From Agromyces sp. H17E-10 (GTDB lineage: Bacteria > Actinomycetota > Actinomycetes > Actinomycetales > Microbacteriaceae), in assembly GCF_022919715.1 (NCBI RefSeq), contig NZ_CP095042.1, positions 1,240,001 to 1,304,000 of the forward strand: DNA of 64,000 nt, written 5' to 3'. A model generated the notes under the pieces. That model was not told the origin of the DNA. It did not search any database and saw nothing but the letters and a program-made list of their open reading frames with translations. The stretch's first letter is position 1. Each line of letters starts with the position of its first letter. Position numbers and translations under genes: made by a program. Shown one piece after another: positions 17,220 through 26,826 of the stretch.

Positions 17220-18011
17220 GTGATCATCGACGGCCTGTTCAACTTCCGCGACACGGGCGGCATGCCGCTCGAGGGCGGGGGCACGACCCGCAGCGGCGTG
17301 CTGTTCCGCTCCGACGCGCTCTCGGGGCTGAGCCCGCAGGGGCTCGAGGAACTCGCGGAGACCGCAGTGGGAGTGATCGTCGACTTCCGCACGCCGGCCG
17401 AACGCGAGTCGGCTCCCGACCGCGTGCCCGACTCGCGGCCGTTCGACGTCGTCGACCTCTCGATCCTCGAGGGGGCCGTCGCCGACTCGATGCAGCAGCT
17501 CATGAAGGGTGGCGCACCGTCGGCGGCCGAGCTGTCGGCGGCGATGCCGACCCTCGGCGGGCTCTACGTCGGCATGCTGCAGCACGGCGCCGCCTCGTTC
17601 GCACAGGTCGCACGCCTCATCGCCGCATCGAACGACGAGGCCCCGACCGCGGTGCTCGTGCACTGCACGGCGGGCAAGGACCGCACGGGCGTCGCGACGG
17701 CGCTCATGCTCGACGCCGTCGGTGCCGAGCGCGCCGCCGTCGTCGCCGACTACGCGTCGTCGCAGGACAACCTCGCGGGCCCGTGGGCCGACGGCATGCT
17801 GCGCATGGTCGCGTCGTTCGGCATCCCGGTGACGCCCGAGCTCGAGGCGATCGTCACCGGCACGCCGCCCGAGGCGATCGAAGAGGCGCTCGACTGGGTC
17901 GACCGCGAGCACGGCGGGGCGGCGGGTTATCTCACCGCCGCGGGTCTCACCGACGCCGAACTGGACGCACTGCGCGCCCGCCTCGCCGGCCGGGCGGCCG
18001 CGGCCGCCTGA
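17220..18011 (+). CDS. tyrosine-protein phosphatase (MptpB/DSP-like)
   Basis: 263-residue protein with the phosphatase P-loop VHCTAGKDRTG and the N-terminal NFRDTGG motif of the bacterial MptpB-like tyrosine phosphatase family. The general-acid region DFRTPAERE is also typical. No signal peptide. The start is GTG at 17220 with TTGGGGGC just upstream. The gene stands alone between two matching GGATGCCCCGGGG hairpins. Substrates in the family include phosphotyrosine proteins and phosphoinositides; none can be assigned here. Confidence 0.88.
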   Translation: MIIDGLFNFRDTGGMPLEGGGTTRSGVLFRSDALSGLSPQGLEELAETAVGVIVDFRTPAERESAPDRVPDSRPFDVVDLSILEGAVADSMQQLMKGGAPSAAELSAAMPTLGGLYVGMLQHGAASFAQVARLIAASNDEAPTAVLVHCTAGKDRTGVATALMLDAVGAERAAVVADYASSQDNLAGPWADGMLRMVASFGIPVTPELEAIVTGTPPEAIEEALDWVDREHGGAAGYLTAAGLTDAELDALRARLAGRAAAAA

Positions 18012-18027
18012 CCTGCGTCGGAACGAC

Positions 18028-18063
18028 CGGATGCCCCGGGGTCGCGTGACCCCGGGGCATCCG
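18028..18063. terminator. strong hairpin terminator between convergent genes
   Basis: Stem CGGATGCCCCGGGGTC / GACCCCGGGGCATCCG with GCGT loop, almost the same as the hairpin at 17100. It lies between the phosphatase stop (18011) and the stop of the minus-strand surface protein (18078) and could serve both. Confidence 0.8.
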
Positions 18064-18077
18064 TCGTCTCACCGCCT

Positions 18078-21000
18078 TCAGTCTCCTGACGGTGTCGAGC
18101 CGGCGGTCCGGGCACCGTTCCGTCGCCGCCTGCGGATGAGCGTGATCAGGATCAGGATGCCGCCGAGCAGGACGGCACCGCCTGCGACCGGAAGGACGCC
18201 GGTCTGCGCACCGGTCTGAGCGAGCTTCGAGATGCCGTCGATGACCGCCTGCACGGGGTCGGTCGGCGGCACCGGGCCTTCGAGCGTCACGCTGTCCTCG
18301 ACGCTCGGCGCGCGGTCGCTGGACGCGGTCGCCGTGTTGGTGAGGGTTCGTGCGGCCGCATCCCCCTCGGTCAGCGCGTAGGTGGCCGTCGCGGTCGCAG
18401 TCTCGCCCGGCGCGAGGATGCCCGGCTCGCCCGGCCACTCGTACGCGATCTGCGACAGACCCTCCAGCTGGTCGTCGATCGCGACGTCGGCCAAGGTGAC
18501 GTTGCCGGTGTTCTCCAACGTGAACTCGTAGCCGACCGGCATGCCCGCCTCCCACAGGCCGTCGCCGATCGTGCCGGTCTTCTCGAACTCGAGCTGCGCG
18601 TCGGCGGGGAGCACGAGCGTCACCGTGTCGTCCGAGGCGACCGGGTCACCCACCGGCGGCTCACCGGCGACGCTCGCCGCGTTCACGACCTTGCCGGCGT
18701 CGAGGTCGGCCTGCGTGAGCACGTACGTCGCCGTGGCGTGCACCGTCTCCCCCGGCGCGAGGACGCCGTCCGCGCCCGGCCAGGTGAACGTCAGGTCGGA
18801 CAGGCCTTCCATCGGGTCGGTGACGGTGACCCCGGTCAGGGTCAGCACGCCGAGGTTCGTCGCCGCGAAACGGTACGTGACCGTGTCGCCCGCGTGCGGC
18901 GTGCCGCCCGCGAGTTCGGCGGTCTTCACGAGCTGGATCCCCGCGGTCGCGGGAGTGTCCAGACGGGCGGTGTCGTCGTCCGTCGGGGTGCTCCCGTCGG
19001 GTGCCTTCGACGTGACGGTCGCGGTGTTCGCGACCCCGTTCAAGCCGTCGACGTCCGTCTGCGTGATCGTGTACGTCGCGGTCGCCGTGACCGACTGCCC
19101 CGGCAGCAGCACTCCGGCCGTCCCCGGCCACACGTAGCTCAGCGGCGACAGCCCGACGAGCGGGTCGGTGATCTCGACGTCGGTCAGGGTCGTGTTGCCG
19201 GTGTTCGTGACCGTGAAGTCGTAGTCGATGTCCTGCCCTGCCCGACCGATCCCATCCGCGTGGTACTGCGCGTCCTTCACGATCGAGATGCCCGGGGTGC
19301 GCTCGATCGCGACCGTCTCGCCGTCCTCGTTGGAGACGTCGAGCCCCTCGAGCGTCTGCCCGGTCGCTGTCGCGGTGTTCACGATCTTCCCGGCATCGAC
19401 GTCGGTCTGACGTGCGTCGTAGGTCGCGGTCGCGGTCACCGACTGCCCGGGCGCGAGCACCCCGGCAGCCCCCGGCCAGTCGCCGAAGTCGATGACCGAC
19501 AGGCCGGGCAGGCCGTCGGTCACGGTCACCCCGTCCAACGTCAACGGGCCGGTGTTCGTGACGACGAACGTGTAGGTCACCCGGTCGCCCTCGGTGGTCA
19601 CCGTGCCGTCGGCCGTCTTCACCAGCTCGATCCTCGGCGTCGCGGTGCTCGTCACCTCGTGCGAGGCGACCGCGGTCACCGTCGCGCCGTCGGGTGCCCT
19701 GCCGTTGAGCGTGGCGGTGTTGTCGACCTGCGTCGCATCCAGGTCGGCCTGGGTGATCGTGTACGTCGCCGTCGCCGTCACCGTCTGCCCCGGTGCGAGC
19801 ACACCCGCTGCGCCCGGCCACACGTAGGTCAACGCGGAGAGCCCGGACAGGGGGTCCCTGATCGCGACGTTCGTCACGGTCACGTCCCCGGAGTTGGTCG
19901 CCGAGAAGGTGTAAGTGACCGTGTCGTCGACCTTGCCATAGGTGGGTGCGGTCGATCCCTTCACGAGCGTGACCGCCGGACTCGTGCGCACCGTGTCCGT
20001 GTCGGTCGCGCTGCCCGTCAGCGTCGTTCCCGGACTCGCCGGATCCGGTGCCGTCACCGTCGCGGTGTTCACCAGCGTCGCGGTGTCGATCGTCGAGGAC
20101 ACCATGACCTTCACGGTGCGGGTCACCGTGCCGGCTCCGGGGAGGTCGGGCAGGTTCCACGTGACCACGCCCCCCGACTCCGTCCCGCCGTCGGAGGCCG
20201 ACACGAACGACACCCGACCCGGCAGCGCGTCCGTGAGCGTCGCACCGCTCAGGGTCTCGAAGTCCAGCGGATTCGACACCGTGATCGTATAGGTGAGCAC
20301 GTCACCCGGCCTCGCCGTCGTCACCCCGTCGCTCTTGGCCACACCGATGCCGGCAGCGGCGGGGGCGACGGCGGCCGTCATCGTGGCATCGTTGTTGGCG
20401 AGGTTCCCGTCGAACAGGCGCCCCGAGATGTGCGCCGTCGAGGTGAACGAGTCGACGGTCGGCACCACCGGCACGTTCAGCGTCTGCGGCACCCCCAGCA
20501 GGAGCGGACTGTCCGGGACGCAGCTGAGCGTCGACGGGCCGACCGCGGTGCCGTACTGCGGCGCGCCATCGGCATCTGCAGCGGTGCAGTGCCATCCCTC
20601 GAACTGCAGCGGGTACGCCGACAGACCCTGCGGGATGTCGACCGTCACGAGCGCCTGACTGCTGGCCGCACCGCCGTTGTTGACGACGGTCCACGGCAGC
20701 ACGCCCGGGCGGCCGACCTGCAGCTGCGGGGTGCCCGCCGCGACCGCGAGGTCCGTCTCCTCGATCGACGCGCACACCGGCGCCGGCTCGGACACCGTGC
20801 CGAGGCCGGTGGCCCTGACCGCGAGCGAGTTGCAGCCGACCGCACCGTCACCGGGGCTGTCGAGCACCGACGCCGTGTACTGCATCGAGATGCGCGCCCC
20901 GGGAGCGAACGTGCCGGGGCGGGTCATGCGGATCGCCTGAGCACCCGAAGCGGTGCTGCCCCAGTCGTTCCCGCAGTCGGGCACGGCGGCGTCCACCTCG

Positions 21001-24000
21001 GGGCGGCAGGGCTGCACCGAGGTCGAGTAGCTGACCGTCGGCGAGCCGACGAGGTCGGAGACGCTCGCCACCTGTTCGGTGAACGTGCTCCCCCGAGGCG
21101 TGCCCGCAGTCGGAGCGCTCGTGCCCGTGTCGCCCGGGTAGGGAAGCACGTCGTAGGCCACCACGTCGCTGAGGTTCGTGTTGCCGGTGTTGACCACCGA
21201 GATGCGATACCTGATGGACGTCGAGTTCGGCGGTACTCCCACGCGGTTGTTCGGATCCGCGTACCACCGGCAGCCGTCCGACTGGGCGGCGTCGGGAAGG
21301 CAGATCTCCTTGAGCACCTGCATCGCGGCGACGGCCGCGACCGGCACGCCGCCCGGCGCAGGCGCCTCGCTGAACCGCAGCGTCGCCGGATCGCCGTCGA
21401 TGTCCGGCGTATCCGTGAACTGGCGGTTGAAGATGTCCGTGGGCTGCACGTCTCCGGTGTTGCCGATGAACCCGCGCGGCACGCTGACGGTGCCGGCGGA
21501 CACCGCAGCGGTCGGGCGTGCGATGACGCTCATGCACGGCAGCGCCATGTTCCTGCCCCAGGTCGTGCCCGCCGGCCACGAGGCGACCGCCACCTGCCGC
21601 GGCACCCCCGAGACCGTCACCGTGTCGTAGGCGAACCTCACCCCGGCGGGCACGGCGCCCACGGCGAACGACGCCGATCCGGGAGTGATGTTCCACCCGA
21701 CGGGTGCCATGAAGACGTACTCGGGCGTGAACGGGGCCCGGTCGGTCGGGACGCTGCCGGTGCTGCCACAGGTCTGGAACGTCACGTTCGACGTGGTCGT
21801 GGCCTGGGATGCGCCGCCGGCGATGGACGTCGCCCCCATCACGGCATCGATCACCGGTCGGGGTCCGCGCAGCGTGACCTGCGTGGTGTCGCTGCCGAGG
21901 TCCAGGCTCGGCAGGCCGTAGTTCGGGTACTCGAAGTGCCCCGTCGCGGTGTTGGTGTGCACCGAGCCCGGCGTCGCATCGGGGGTGATCGAGAAGTAGA
22001 ACAGCACCATGAAGCGCGACCGGTCGTTCGAGGTCGCCCAGGCGCGGCCACCGGGGATCTCGTCGCCCGTGATCTTCGCGGCGACGATGTAGCGTCCGGC
22101 CGGAGCCTGGTAGTCGTTGCGCGCCGTGCCGGTGACGCCGTTGTCGAGCGTGTACTCGATCGTGCCGGTCCATCCCGGGATCGAGGTCGGGACGGCCGTC
22201 CCGGTCTTGTCGAGGCGGAGGCCGATCCGGTAGACGGGGAGCTTCGGATCGAGGTGGGCGTCCTCGATCACCGGGACGGCGGGGGTGTTGCCCGCGTTCC
22301 ATGCGTCGACCATCCAGAAGCCGCGACCGGAGCCGGTGGCCGGGATGTCGAGGATCGAGACGGGCGCACCGTTGATGTCGGAGTCCTGGGCGGACTTGTC
22401 GATGCTGCCGCCGGTGAACGGTGCTTCGAACTCGATGGTGTGCGAGGTCGGTCCGAGCGGGATGGCCGCGAGCTGCGGGTAGTCGGGGTAGGTCATGACG
22501 GCGCTGGCCGTGTTGGTACGTCGTCCGCCGGGCTGTGCGTCCCCGAGGACGCGGTACTGGTAATGCACCGTGAATCCGGTGCGGAAGGTTCCCGTGGGCA
22601 GCTCGTTCGGCCCGGCGAGCGGCGGCGAGGTCACGGTCGACGTCGCGAACCAGAAACCGGCCGGGGCGTCGGCCGTCGTCGTCGAGGTGCCCGACTGCGT
22701 GGTCGTGCCGTCGGTGGCCGTCCAGGCGATCGTGGAACCGCTCGGCGCGATGATCCGGTAGACGTGGGCGTCCGCCTGATCGAGCGTGTCGTCGGTGACG
22801 ACGGCGACACCCGGCACGTTGGCCTGGTTGGCGACCGTGACCTGCCACTCCTTGTCGTTCTCGCCGCCGGGGGCGGGGACCGTGATCGGGGAGAGCGTGG
22901 GGCTGATGCGGCGGGCGCCGTCGAAGGTGGAGGTCTTCGCGTCCATGACCGCCTTCCCGAACGGATCGACGCACCGGACCGTGTAACCCGTGCCGGGCGG
23001 GGCCTGCACCGTGCGGACCTCTCCCGGCACGCCGGGCATGCTGATGTAGGTCACCGAGGCGGTCGACTCGGGGCCTCCCGTGTGCGCCTCGTATCCGCAG
23101 GTCTGGTCGGGCGAGGGCGCGAGGTTGGCGCGCGGGAACTGGATCGTCACCACGCGCGGGACGCCCGCGGTCTGGGTCTCGTAGCCGTTCGTCGCGCCCC
23201 AGCCGATCGCAGAGGTGTTCTTCGCCGTGGACGACCACGGCGGCCCGTTCCAGGTGAGGACGAGACCGGTGGCCACGTCGCCGGTGACGGTCGGCGCGCC
23301 GTCCGCCGCGACGAGCTCGGCGCCCGGCGGAAGCTTCTGCGTCACGGTGTAGCCGCTCGCGCAGATGGTGCCGTTGGCGTCGACCACGGTATAGGCCGTG
23401 ACCCGTGCGGTGACGCAGCCGCTGCCGAAGTTGACGGTGAACTTGTACGGAAGGTCGGTCGAGAGCACGCCGCCCTGCGAGACCCGGTTGCCCTTCGGAT
23501 CGACCATGACGCCGTACGCGACTCCGGGAGACGGAGTCGGGATGCTCCACCGCACCGGGGCGCTCGTCGAGGTCTGCTCACCCGAGGCGGTGTCGGCGTT
23601 GCCGCGCACGGTCTGGGTGAACGTGAAGCCGTCCGGGAAGTTCGCCACGGGGCAGAACGTCCGCTCGCCGTCACGCACGACGTTCCAGTCGCCGCAGCCC
23701 ACGCCCGTCTGGTACTCGAGCACGAACTGGCCCGACTGCCCGGCCACCAGGTTGCCGAGCGACACCGTGTACCCGGCGGTCGCGGACCCCGTCACCGAGC
23801 CGCCCGAGAGCGGCGGGGTGAAGCCCGACTGCGTGAGCAGACGGTAGTAGGCGTAGTTCGGATCGAGGGCCGTCGGGTCGAACTTCACCGTCGCGTTGTC
23901 GCAGTTCGACGTGACGCACGAGAAGTCGACTCGATACCCGATCTTCTTCACCAGTCCGACCCACGGCCCGGGCGAGAGGTCGGTGATCGGCGTCCCCGTG

Positions 24001-24203
24001 CTCGCATCCACCGCGGTCACGTCGACGAGCACCTGCGACGTTCCTGCCGCCTGCGCCGCCTGCGGGAGCGCGAGTGCGCCCGCGAGGCCGGTGAGCACCA
24101 GCACCGGCGCCAGCAGGAGCGAGATCAGTCGTCGTCGACGGCTGGAAGCGCGTGGTTGCGTGGTCTGCGCGCCCGCGCCCGGAGTGCGGCTGTCGTCGGT
24201 CAT
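18078..24203 (-). CDS. giant cell-wall-anchored surface protein with DUF11/DUF7507-type repeats
   Basis: 2041 residues. The N-terminus has Arg residues, a hydrophobic core and a signal-peptidase site after PQAAQA. A unique region of over 1000 residues leads to a DUF11 domain (NPLDFETLSGATLTDALPG) and then five Ig-like repeats of about 115 residues with the pattern YTF..TNTG..TLT.V...DPL.GLS ... WPG..GVLAPG. The C-terminus is LAQTG (about 1994-1998), a hydrophobic helix and RRRRR, a sorting signal of the LAXTG kind handled by class E sortases. No sortase is in the window. GGGGA precedes the ATG. Probably an adhesin or stalk; binding partner unknown. Confidence 0.88.
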   Translation of the reverse strand: MTDDSRTPGAGAQTTQPRASSRRRRLISLLLAPVLVLTGLAGALALPQAAQAAGTSQVLVDVTAVDASTGTPITDLSPGPWVGLVKKIGYRVDFSCVTSNCDNATVKFDPTALDPNYAYYRLLTQSGFTPPLSGGSVTGSATAGYTVSLGNLVAGQSGQFVLEYQTGVGCGDWNVVRDGERTFCPVANFPDGFTFTQTVRGNADTASGEQTSTSAPVRWSIPTPSPGVAYGVMVDPKGNRVSQGGVLSTDLPYKFTVNFGSGCVTARVTAYTVVDANGTICASGYTVTQKLPPGAELVAADGAPTVTGDVATGLVLTWNGPPWSSTAKNTSAIGWGATNGYETQTAGVPRVVTIQFPRANLAPSPDQTCGYEAHTGGPESTASVTYISMPGVPGEVRTVQAPPGTGYTVRCVDPFGKAVMDAKTSTFDGARRISPTLSPITVPAPGGENDKEWQVTVANQANVPGVAVVTDDTLDQADAHVYRIIAPSGSTIAWTATDGTTTQSGTSTTTADAPAGFWFATSTVTSPPLAGPNELPTGTFRTGFTVHYQYRVLGDAQPGGRRTNTASAVMTYPDYPQLAAIPLGPTSHTIEFEAPFTGGSIDKSAQDSDINGAPVSILDIPATGSGRGFWMVDAWNAGNTPAVPVIEDAHLDPKLPVYRIGLRLDKTGTAVPTSIPGWTGTIEYTLDNGVTGTARNDYQAPAGRYIVAAKITGDEIPGGRAWATSNDRSRFMVLFYFSITPDATPGSVHTNTATGHFEYPNYGLPSLDLGSDTTQVTLRGPRPVIDAVMGATSIAGGASQATTTSNVTFQTCGSTGSVPTDRAPFTPEYVFMAPVGWNITPGSASFAVGAVPAGVRFAYDTVTVSGVPRQVAVASWPAGTTWGRNMALPCMSVIARPTAAVSAGTVSVPRGFIGNTGDVQPTDIFNRQFTDTPDIDGDPATLRFSEAPAPGGVPVAAVAAMQVLKEICLPDAAQSDGCRWYADPNNRVGVPPNSTSIRYRISVVNTGNTNLSDVVAYDVLPYPGDTGTSAPTAGTPRGSTFTEQVASVSDLVGSPTVSYSTSVQPCRPEVDAAVPDCGNDWGSTASGAQAIRMTRPGTFAPGARISMQYTASVLDSPGDGAVGCNSLAVRATGLGTVSEPAPVCASIEETDLAVAAGTPQLQVGRPGVLPWTVVNNGGAASSQALVTVDIPQGLSAYPLQFEGWHCTAADADGAPQYGTAVGPSTLSCVPDSPLLLGVPQTLNVPVVPTVDSFTSTAHISGRLFDGNLANNDATMTAAVAPAAAGIGVAKSDGVTTARPGDVLTYTITVSNPLDFETLSGATLTDALPGRVSFVSASDGGTESGGVVTWNLPDLPGAGTVTRTVKVMVSSTIDTATLVNTATVTAPDPASPGTTLTGSATDTDTVRTSPAVTLVKGSTAPTYGKVDDTVTYTFSATNSGDVTVTNVAIRDPLSGLSALTYVWPGAAGVLAPGQTVTATATYTITQADLDATQVDNTATLNGRAPDGATVTAVASHEVTSTATPRIELVKTADGTVTTEGDRVTYTFVVTNTGPLTLDGVTVTDGLPGLSVIDFGDWPGAAGVLAPGQSVTATATYDARQTDVDAGKIVNTATATGQTLEGLDVSNEDGETVAIERTPGISIVKDAQYHADGIGRAGQDIDYDFTVTNTGNTTLTDVEITDPLVGLSPLSYVWPGTAGVLLPGQSVTATATYTITQTDVDGLNGVANTATVTSKAPDGSTPTDDDTARLDTPATAGIQLVKTAELAGGTPHAGDTVTYRFAATNLGVLTLTGVTVTDPMEGLSDLTFTWPGADGVLAPGETVHATATYVLTQADLDAGKVVNAASVAGEPPVGDPVASDDTVTLVLPADAQLEFEKTGTIGDGLWEAGMPVGYEFTLENTGNVTLADVAIDDQLEGLSQIAYEWPGEPGILAPGETATATATYALTEGDAAARTLTNTATASSDRAPSVEDSVTLEGPVPPTDPVQAVIDGISKLAQTGAQTGVLPVAGGAVLLGGILILITLIRRRRRNGARTAGSTPSGD

Positions 24204-24287
24204 GCGTCTTCCCCGATCGTCCGGCCGCGTACCCTTCGCGCATCGCGCGTCGAACTCAGCCCCTCGATCGGCCGACCCCCCGGCGGG

Positions 24288-24362
24288 TCATACGGTACCG
24301 ACGGCATCCCCCGGCGACATCACGCGAATGATGTGACCGTCCGGGTCGCGAGGAGGACGACC
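24288..24362 (-). pseudogene. remnant of a VOC (glyoxalase-like) gene, C-terminus only
   Basis: Just after the DUF1801 stop, the minus strand reads RPPRDPDGHIIRVMSPG and ends DAVGTV-stop. RDPDGH(I/L)I is the C-terminal metal-site motif of vicinal-oxygen-chelate proteins. No start codon or remaining domain is found in this frame, so this looks like the tail of a deleted gene. Confidence 0.45.
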
Positions 24363-24369
24363 CGTCGTC

Positions 24370-24738
24370 TCAGCGCTTCGCGTCGAGCTGCGCGTCGATC
24401 TGCGCGATGCGTTCGCCGAGGATGCGGCGCAGCAGGTCGTCGGGCACGGGACGCTCCACGGAGAACTGCACCGCGCCGGTCGACCACGCGATGCCCGCCT
24501 CGTCGAGCTCGGCCGCCAGTCCGGGCAGGATCTGCCCGCTGAACGGGTAGAAACCGAGGTGCTGCTTGGCCTCCATCGCCGCCGCGAAAGCCTTGCCCCG
24601 GTGCAGCAGGGCCGGCATGCCGTAGCTCTCGCCCTCGGTCGCCTCGGGGTCGAGCTCGCGCGCGACGGCGATGACGTGCTCGAGCGCGGCCCGGTTCTCG
24701 CCGTCGATCGAGGCCAGGTAGTCGGTGACGGTTCCCAT
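24370..24738 (-). CDS. DUF1801 / iron-chaperone-like small protein
   Basis: 122 residues, MGTVTDYLASIDGENRAALE onward, with EGESYGMPALLHRGKAFAAA and HLGFYPFSGQILP typical of DUF1801 (YdhG/frataxin-like fold). Exact function unknown; some relatives are called iron chaperones. The ATG at 24738 begins the conserved domain, with CAGGAT 6 nt upstream as a weak leaderless-type -10. Divergent from the APC permease at 24887. Confidence 0.82.
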   Translation of the reverse strand: MGTVTDYLASIDGENRAALEHVIAVARELDPEATEGESYGMPALLHRGKAFAAAMEAKQHLGFYPFSGQILPGLAAELDEAGIAWSTGAVQFSVERPVPDDLLRRILGERIAQIDAQLDAKR

Positions 24739-24791
24739 GTCGGCATCCTGCCACGACGCCCGCCACGAGGCATCCGACGACAAATCATCTA

Positions 24792-24809
24792 GTGCTATAG
24801 CTTTAGCAC
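24792..24809. promoter_or_regulatory. candidate operator dyad between divergent genes
   Basis: GTGCTA-N6-TAGCAC is a perfect 6+6 dyad in an AT-richer patch of the 148-bp gap between the DUF1801 and permease genes. TATGCT at 24822-24827 could be the permease -10. The binding protein is unknown. Confidence 0.4.
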
Positions 24810-24886
24810 CGTAGGTATGGCTATGCTGGCCGGTACCGTGCGCCCGTGGGGGCGGGCGCGAGATCAACGTCGATCGAAAGGGCGAC

Positions 24887-26416
24887 ATGTCGCAAGAAAC
24901 CACCCCGCCGAACCAGCTCGGCGACGACGAGCACCTCAAGGTGCTCGGCTACGAGGGCTCGTTCAACCGCTCGATGAGCCTCTGGGCGAACTTCGCACTC
25001 GGGTTCACCTACCTCTCACCGCTCGTCGGCGTGTACTCGCTGTTCGCGACCGCCCTCGCCGTCGGCGGCCCGCCCTCCATCTGGTGGATCGTCATCGTCG
25101 GCGCCGGGCAGCTGCTCGTCTCGCTCGTGTTCGGCGAGGTCGTGTCGCAGTACCCGATCCACGGCGGCATCTACCCGTGGGCCCGCAGGCTCTGGCGCCG
25201 CCGCTACGCGTGGATGGCCGCCTGGGTCTACATCTGGGCCATGATCGTCACGATCACCGCGGTCGCGGAGTTCGGGTCGGGCTTCGTCGCGAGCCTCTTC
25301 GGCCTCGAGCTCACGCCGGCGATCAACCTCACGATCACGCTCGGCCTGCTGCTGCTCGCGTTCATCTTCAACTTCTCGGGCACGAAGACCCTCGCCCGGG
25401 TCGCCCAGATCGGCCTCGCCGCCGAGCTCGTCGGGGTGATCGGCCTCGGCCTCTACCTGCTCGTCTTCCAGCGCAAGCAGGACTTCAGCGTGTTCTTCGA
25501 CACGATGGGCGTCCAGGGCGACGGCAGCTACCTCGCGGCCTTCATGGGCGCGGCGCTCGCCGGCCTCTTCCTCTTCTACGGCTTCGAGGCGTGCGGCGAC
25601 GTCGCCGAGGAGGTCGCGAACCCCGCCCGGCGCATCCCCAAGGCGATGATGATGACGATCCTCGTCGGCGGCGTCTCGGCGCTGTTCTCGTTCGGCGGCT
25701 ACGTGCTCGCGGCACCCAACCTCGAGGAGATCGTCTCGGGCGCCGACAACGACCCCATCCCAGGCATCCTCGAGGCGACACTCGGGCCGGTGGGCGCGAA
25801 GCTCTTCCTCGTCATCGCGATCACCGCCTTCATCAGCTGCGTGCTGAGCCTCCAGGCGGCGGCGAGTCGACTGCTGTACTCGTTCGCCCGCGACGGAATG
25901 ATCCCGGGGCACAACTGGCTCGCCAAGGTGTCGCCGCGCAACAAGGTGCCGACGAACGCGCTCATCGTCGCGTGCACGGTGCCGGCGCTCATCAGCGTGC
26001 TGATCTTCTTCAACGACGGCCTGTTGCTGCCGGTCACCTCGTTCGCGGTGCTCGGCATCTACGTCGCGTTCCAGATGGTCGTGCTCGCCTCGCTGCGCCA
26101 GCGCCTCAGGGGATGGAAGCCCGCCGGACCGTTCTCGCTCGGCTCGTGGGGCCTCATCGTGAACGTGCTCGCGCTCGCGTACGGCATCTTCGCGATGGTC
26201 CTGCTCGCGATGCCCGGCTCGTCGGGGTCGTTCTTCGCCGACTGGGTCGTGCTCATCGGACTCGGCGTGGTCCTCGTGAGCGGACTGCTCTACCTCTTCA
26301 TCGCGCGACCCGACCGCAAGTCCGACGCCCCGTCGGGCGACGCGATCGCCGTCGCCGACGAGATCCGCGCCCGGACCGGCGCCGTCGCCGCGGTGCAGCC
26401 GACGCCGACGCGCTGA
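24887..26416 (+). CDS. APC-superfamily amino acid permease
   Basis: 509 residues with about 12 membrane helices and the APC motif around FNRSMSLWANFALGFTYLSP and FYGFEACGDVAEEVANPARR. This is typical of actinobacterial permeases for amino acids, choline or GABA-like substrates. GAAAGGG precedes the ATG at 24887. A short hydrophilic C-terminus ends at TPTR. No neighbouring catabolic gene reveals the substrate. A long inverted repeat follows 12 nt after the stop and may terminate transcription. Confidence 0.88.
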   Translation: MSQETTPPNQLGDDEHLKVLGYEGSFNRSMSLWANFALGFTYLSPLVGVYSLFATALAVGGPPSIWWIVIVGAGQLLVSLVFGEVVSQYPIHGGIYPWARRLWRRRYAWMAAWVYIWAMIVTITAVAEFGSGFVASLFGLELTPAINLTITLGLLLLAFIFNFSGTKTLARVAQIGLAAELVGVIGLGLYLLVFQRKQDFSVFFDTMGVQGDGSYLAAFMGAALAGLFLFYGFEACGDVAEEVANPARRIPKAMMMTILVGGVSALFSFGGYVLAAPNLEEIVSGADNDPIPGILEATLGPVGAKLFLVIAITAFISCVLSLQAAASRLLYSFARDGMIPGHNWLAKVSPRNKVPTNALIVACTVPALISVLIFFNDGLLLPVTSFAVLGIYVAFQMVVLASLRQRLRGWKPAGPFSLGSWGLIVNVLALAYGIFAMVLLAMPGSSGSFFADWVVLIGLGVVLVSGLLYLFIARPDRKSDAPSGDAIAVADEIRARTGAVAAVQPTPTR

Positions 26417-26428
26417 CCCGTCTCTCCG

Positions 26429-26498
26429 CTCCGGGGGTGCATTTCCGCAACGTTCGAGCCGTTCGAGTGCTCGATCCTGCGGGAAAGCACCCCCGGAG
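26429..26498. repeat. long intergenic inverted repeat (GGGGGTGC family, copy 1)
   Basis: Arms CTCCGGGGGTGCATTTCCGC (26429-26448) and GCGGGAAAGCACCCCCGGAG (26479-26498) pair at all but two positions around a 30-nt loop holding GTTCGAG repeats. A related element lies at 35331-35394. It may act as a terminator for the permease or be a mobile repeat. Confidence 0.7.
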
Positions 26499-26519
26499 TG
26501 CGTTCGTCCTCAGCGCGTG

Positions 26520-26525
26520 TAGGGT
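26520..26525 (+). promoter_or_regulatory. -10 hexamer for a leaderless transcript (acylphosphatase)
   Basis: TAGGGT lies 6 nt before the GTG at 26532. Confidence 0.5.
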
Positions 26526-26531
26526 GGCCGG

Positions 26532-26804
26532 GTGATCCGTCGGCACGTCATCGTGAGCGGGGCCGTGCAGGGCGTCGGCTACCGCTACCTCGCGCGCAAG
26601 CACGCCGAACGGCTCGAGATCAGCGGCTGGGTGCGCAACCTGCCCGACGGCACCGTCGAGGCCGAGGTGCAGGGACCGTCACGCGCCGTGCGCGAGATGC
26701 TGCGCCGGCTCGAGCAGGGCCCGCCCGGCTCCCGGGTGACGGGGCTCACGGTCGACGAGGTCGAACCGCGCGGCGACGACGAGGGCTTCCGCATCATCCG
26801 CTGA
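26532..26804 (+). CDS. acyP: acylphosphatase
   Basis: 90 residues, the full family length. The catalytic arginine in AVQGVGYRYLARKHAE and the asparagine in SGWVRNLPDGTVE are both present. It hydrolyses acyl phosphates in the cytoplasm. GTG start at 26532 with a leaderless-type -10 6 nt upstream and no ribosome binding site. It converges on the HxlR-type regulator. Confidence 0.92.
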   Translation: MIRRHVIVSGAVQGVGYRYLARKHAERLEISGWVRNLPDGTVEAEVQGPSRAVREMLRRLEQGPPGSRVTGLTVDEVEPRGDDEGFRIIR

Positions 26805-26826
26805 CCGCTCCTGCGACCGTCGGCCG

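Noticed and set aside
18738..24542. 1934-codon open frame on the plus strand
   Set aside because: It mirrors the surface-protein gene; the composition is Arg/His/Asp-rich with no domains.
24370..24939. Longer DUF1801 reading frame starting at 24939
   Set aside because: It would run through the divergent promoter and into the permease gene start; the conserved domain begins at 24738.
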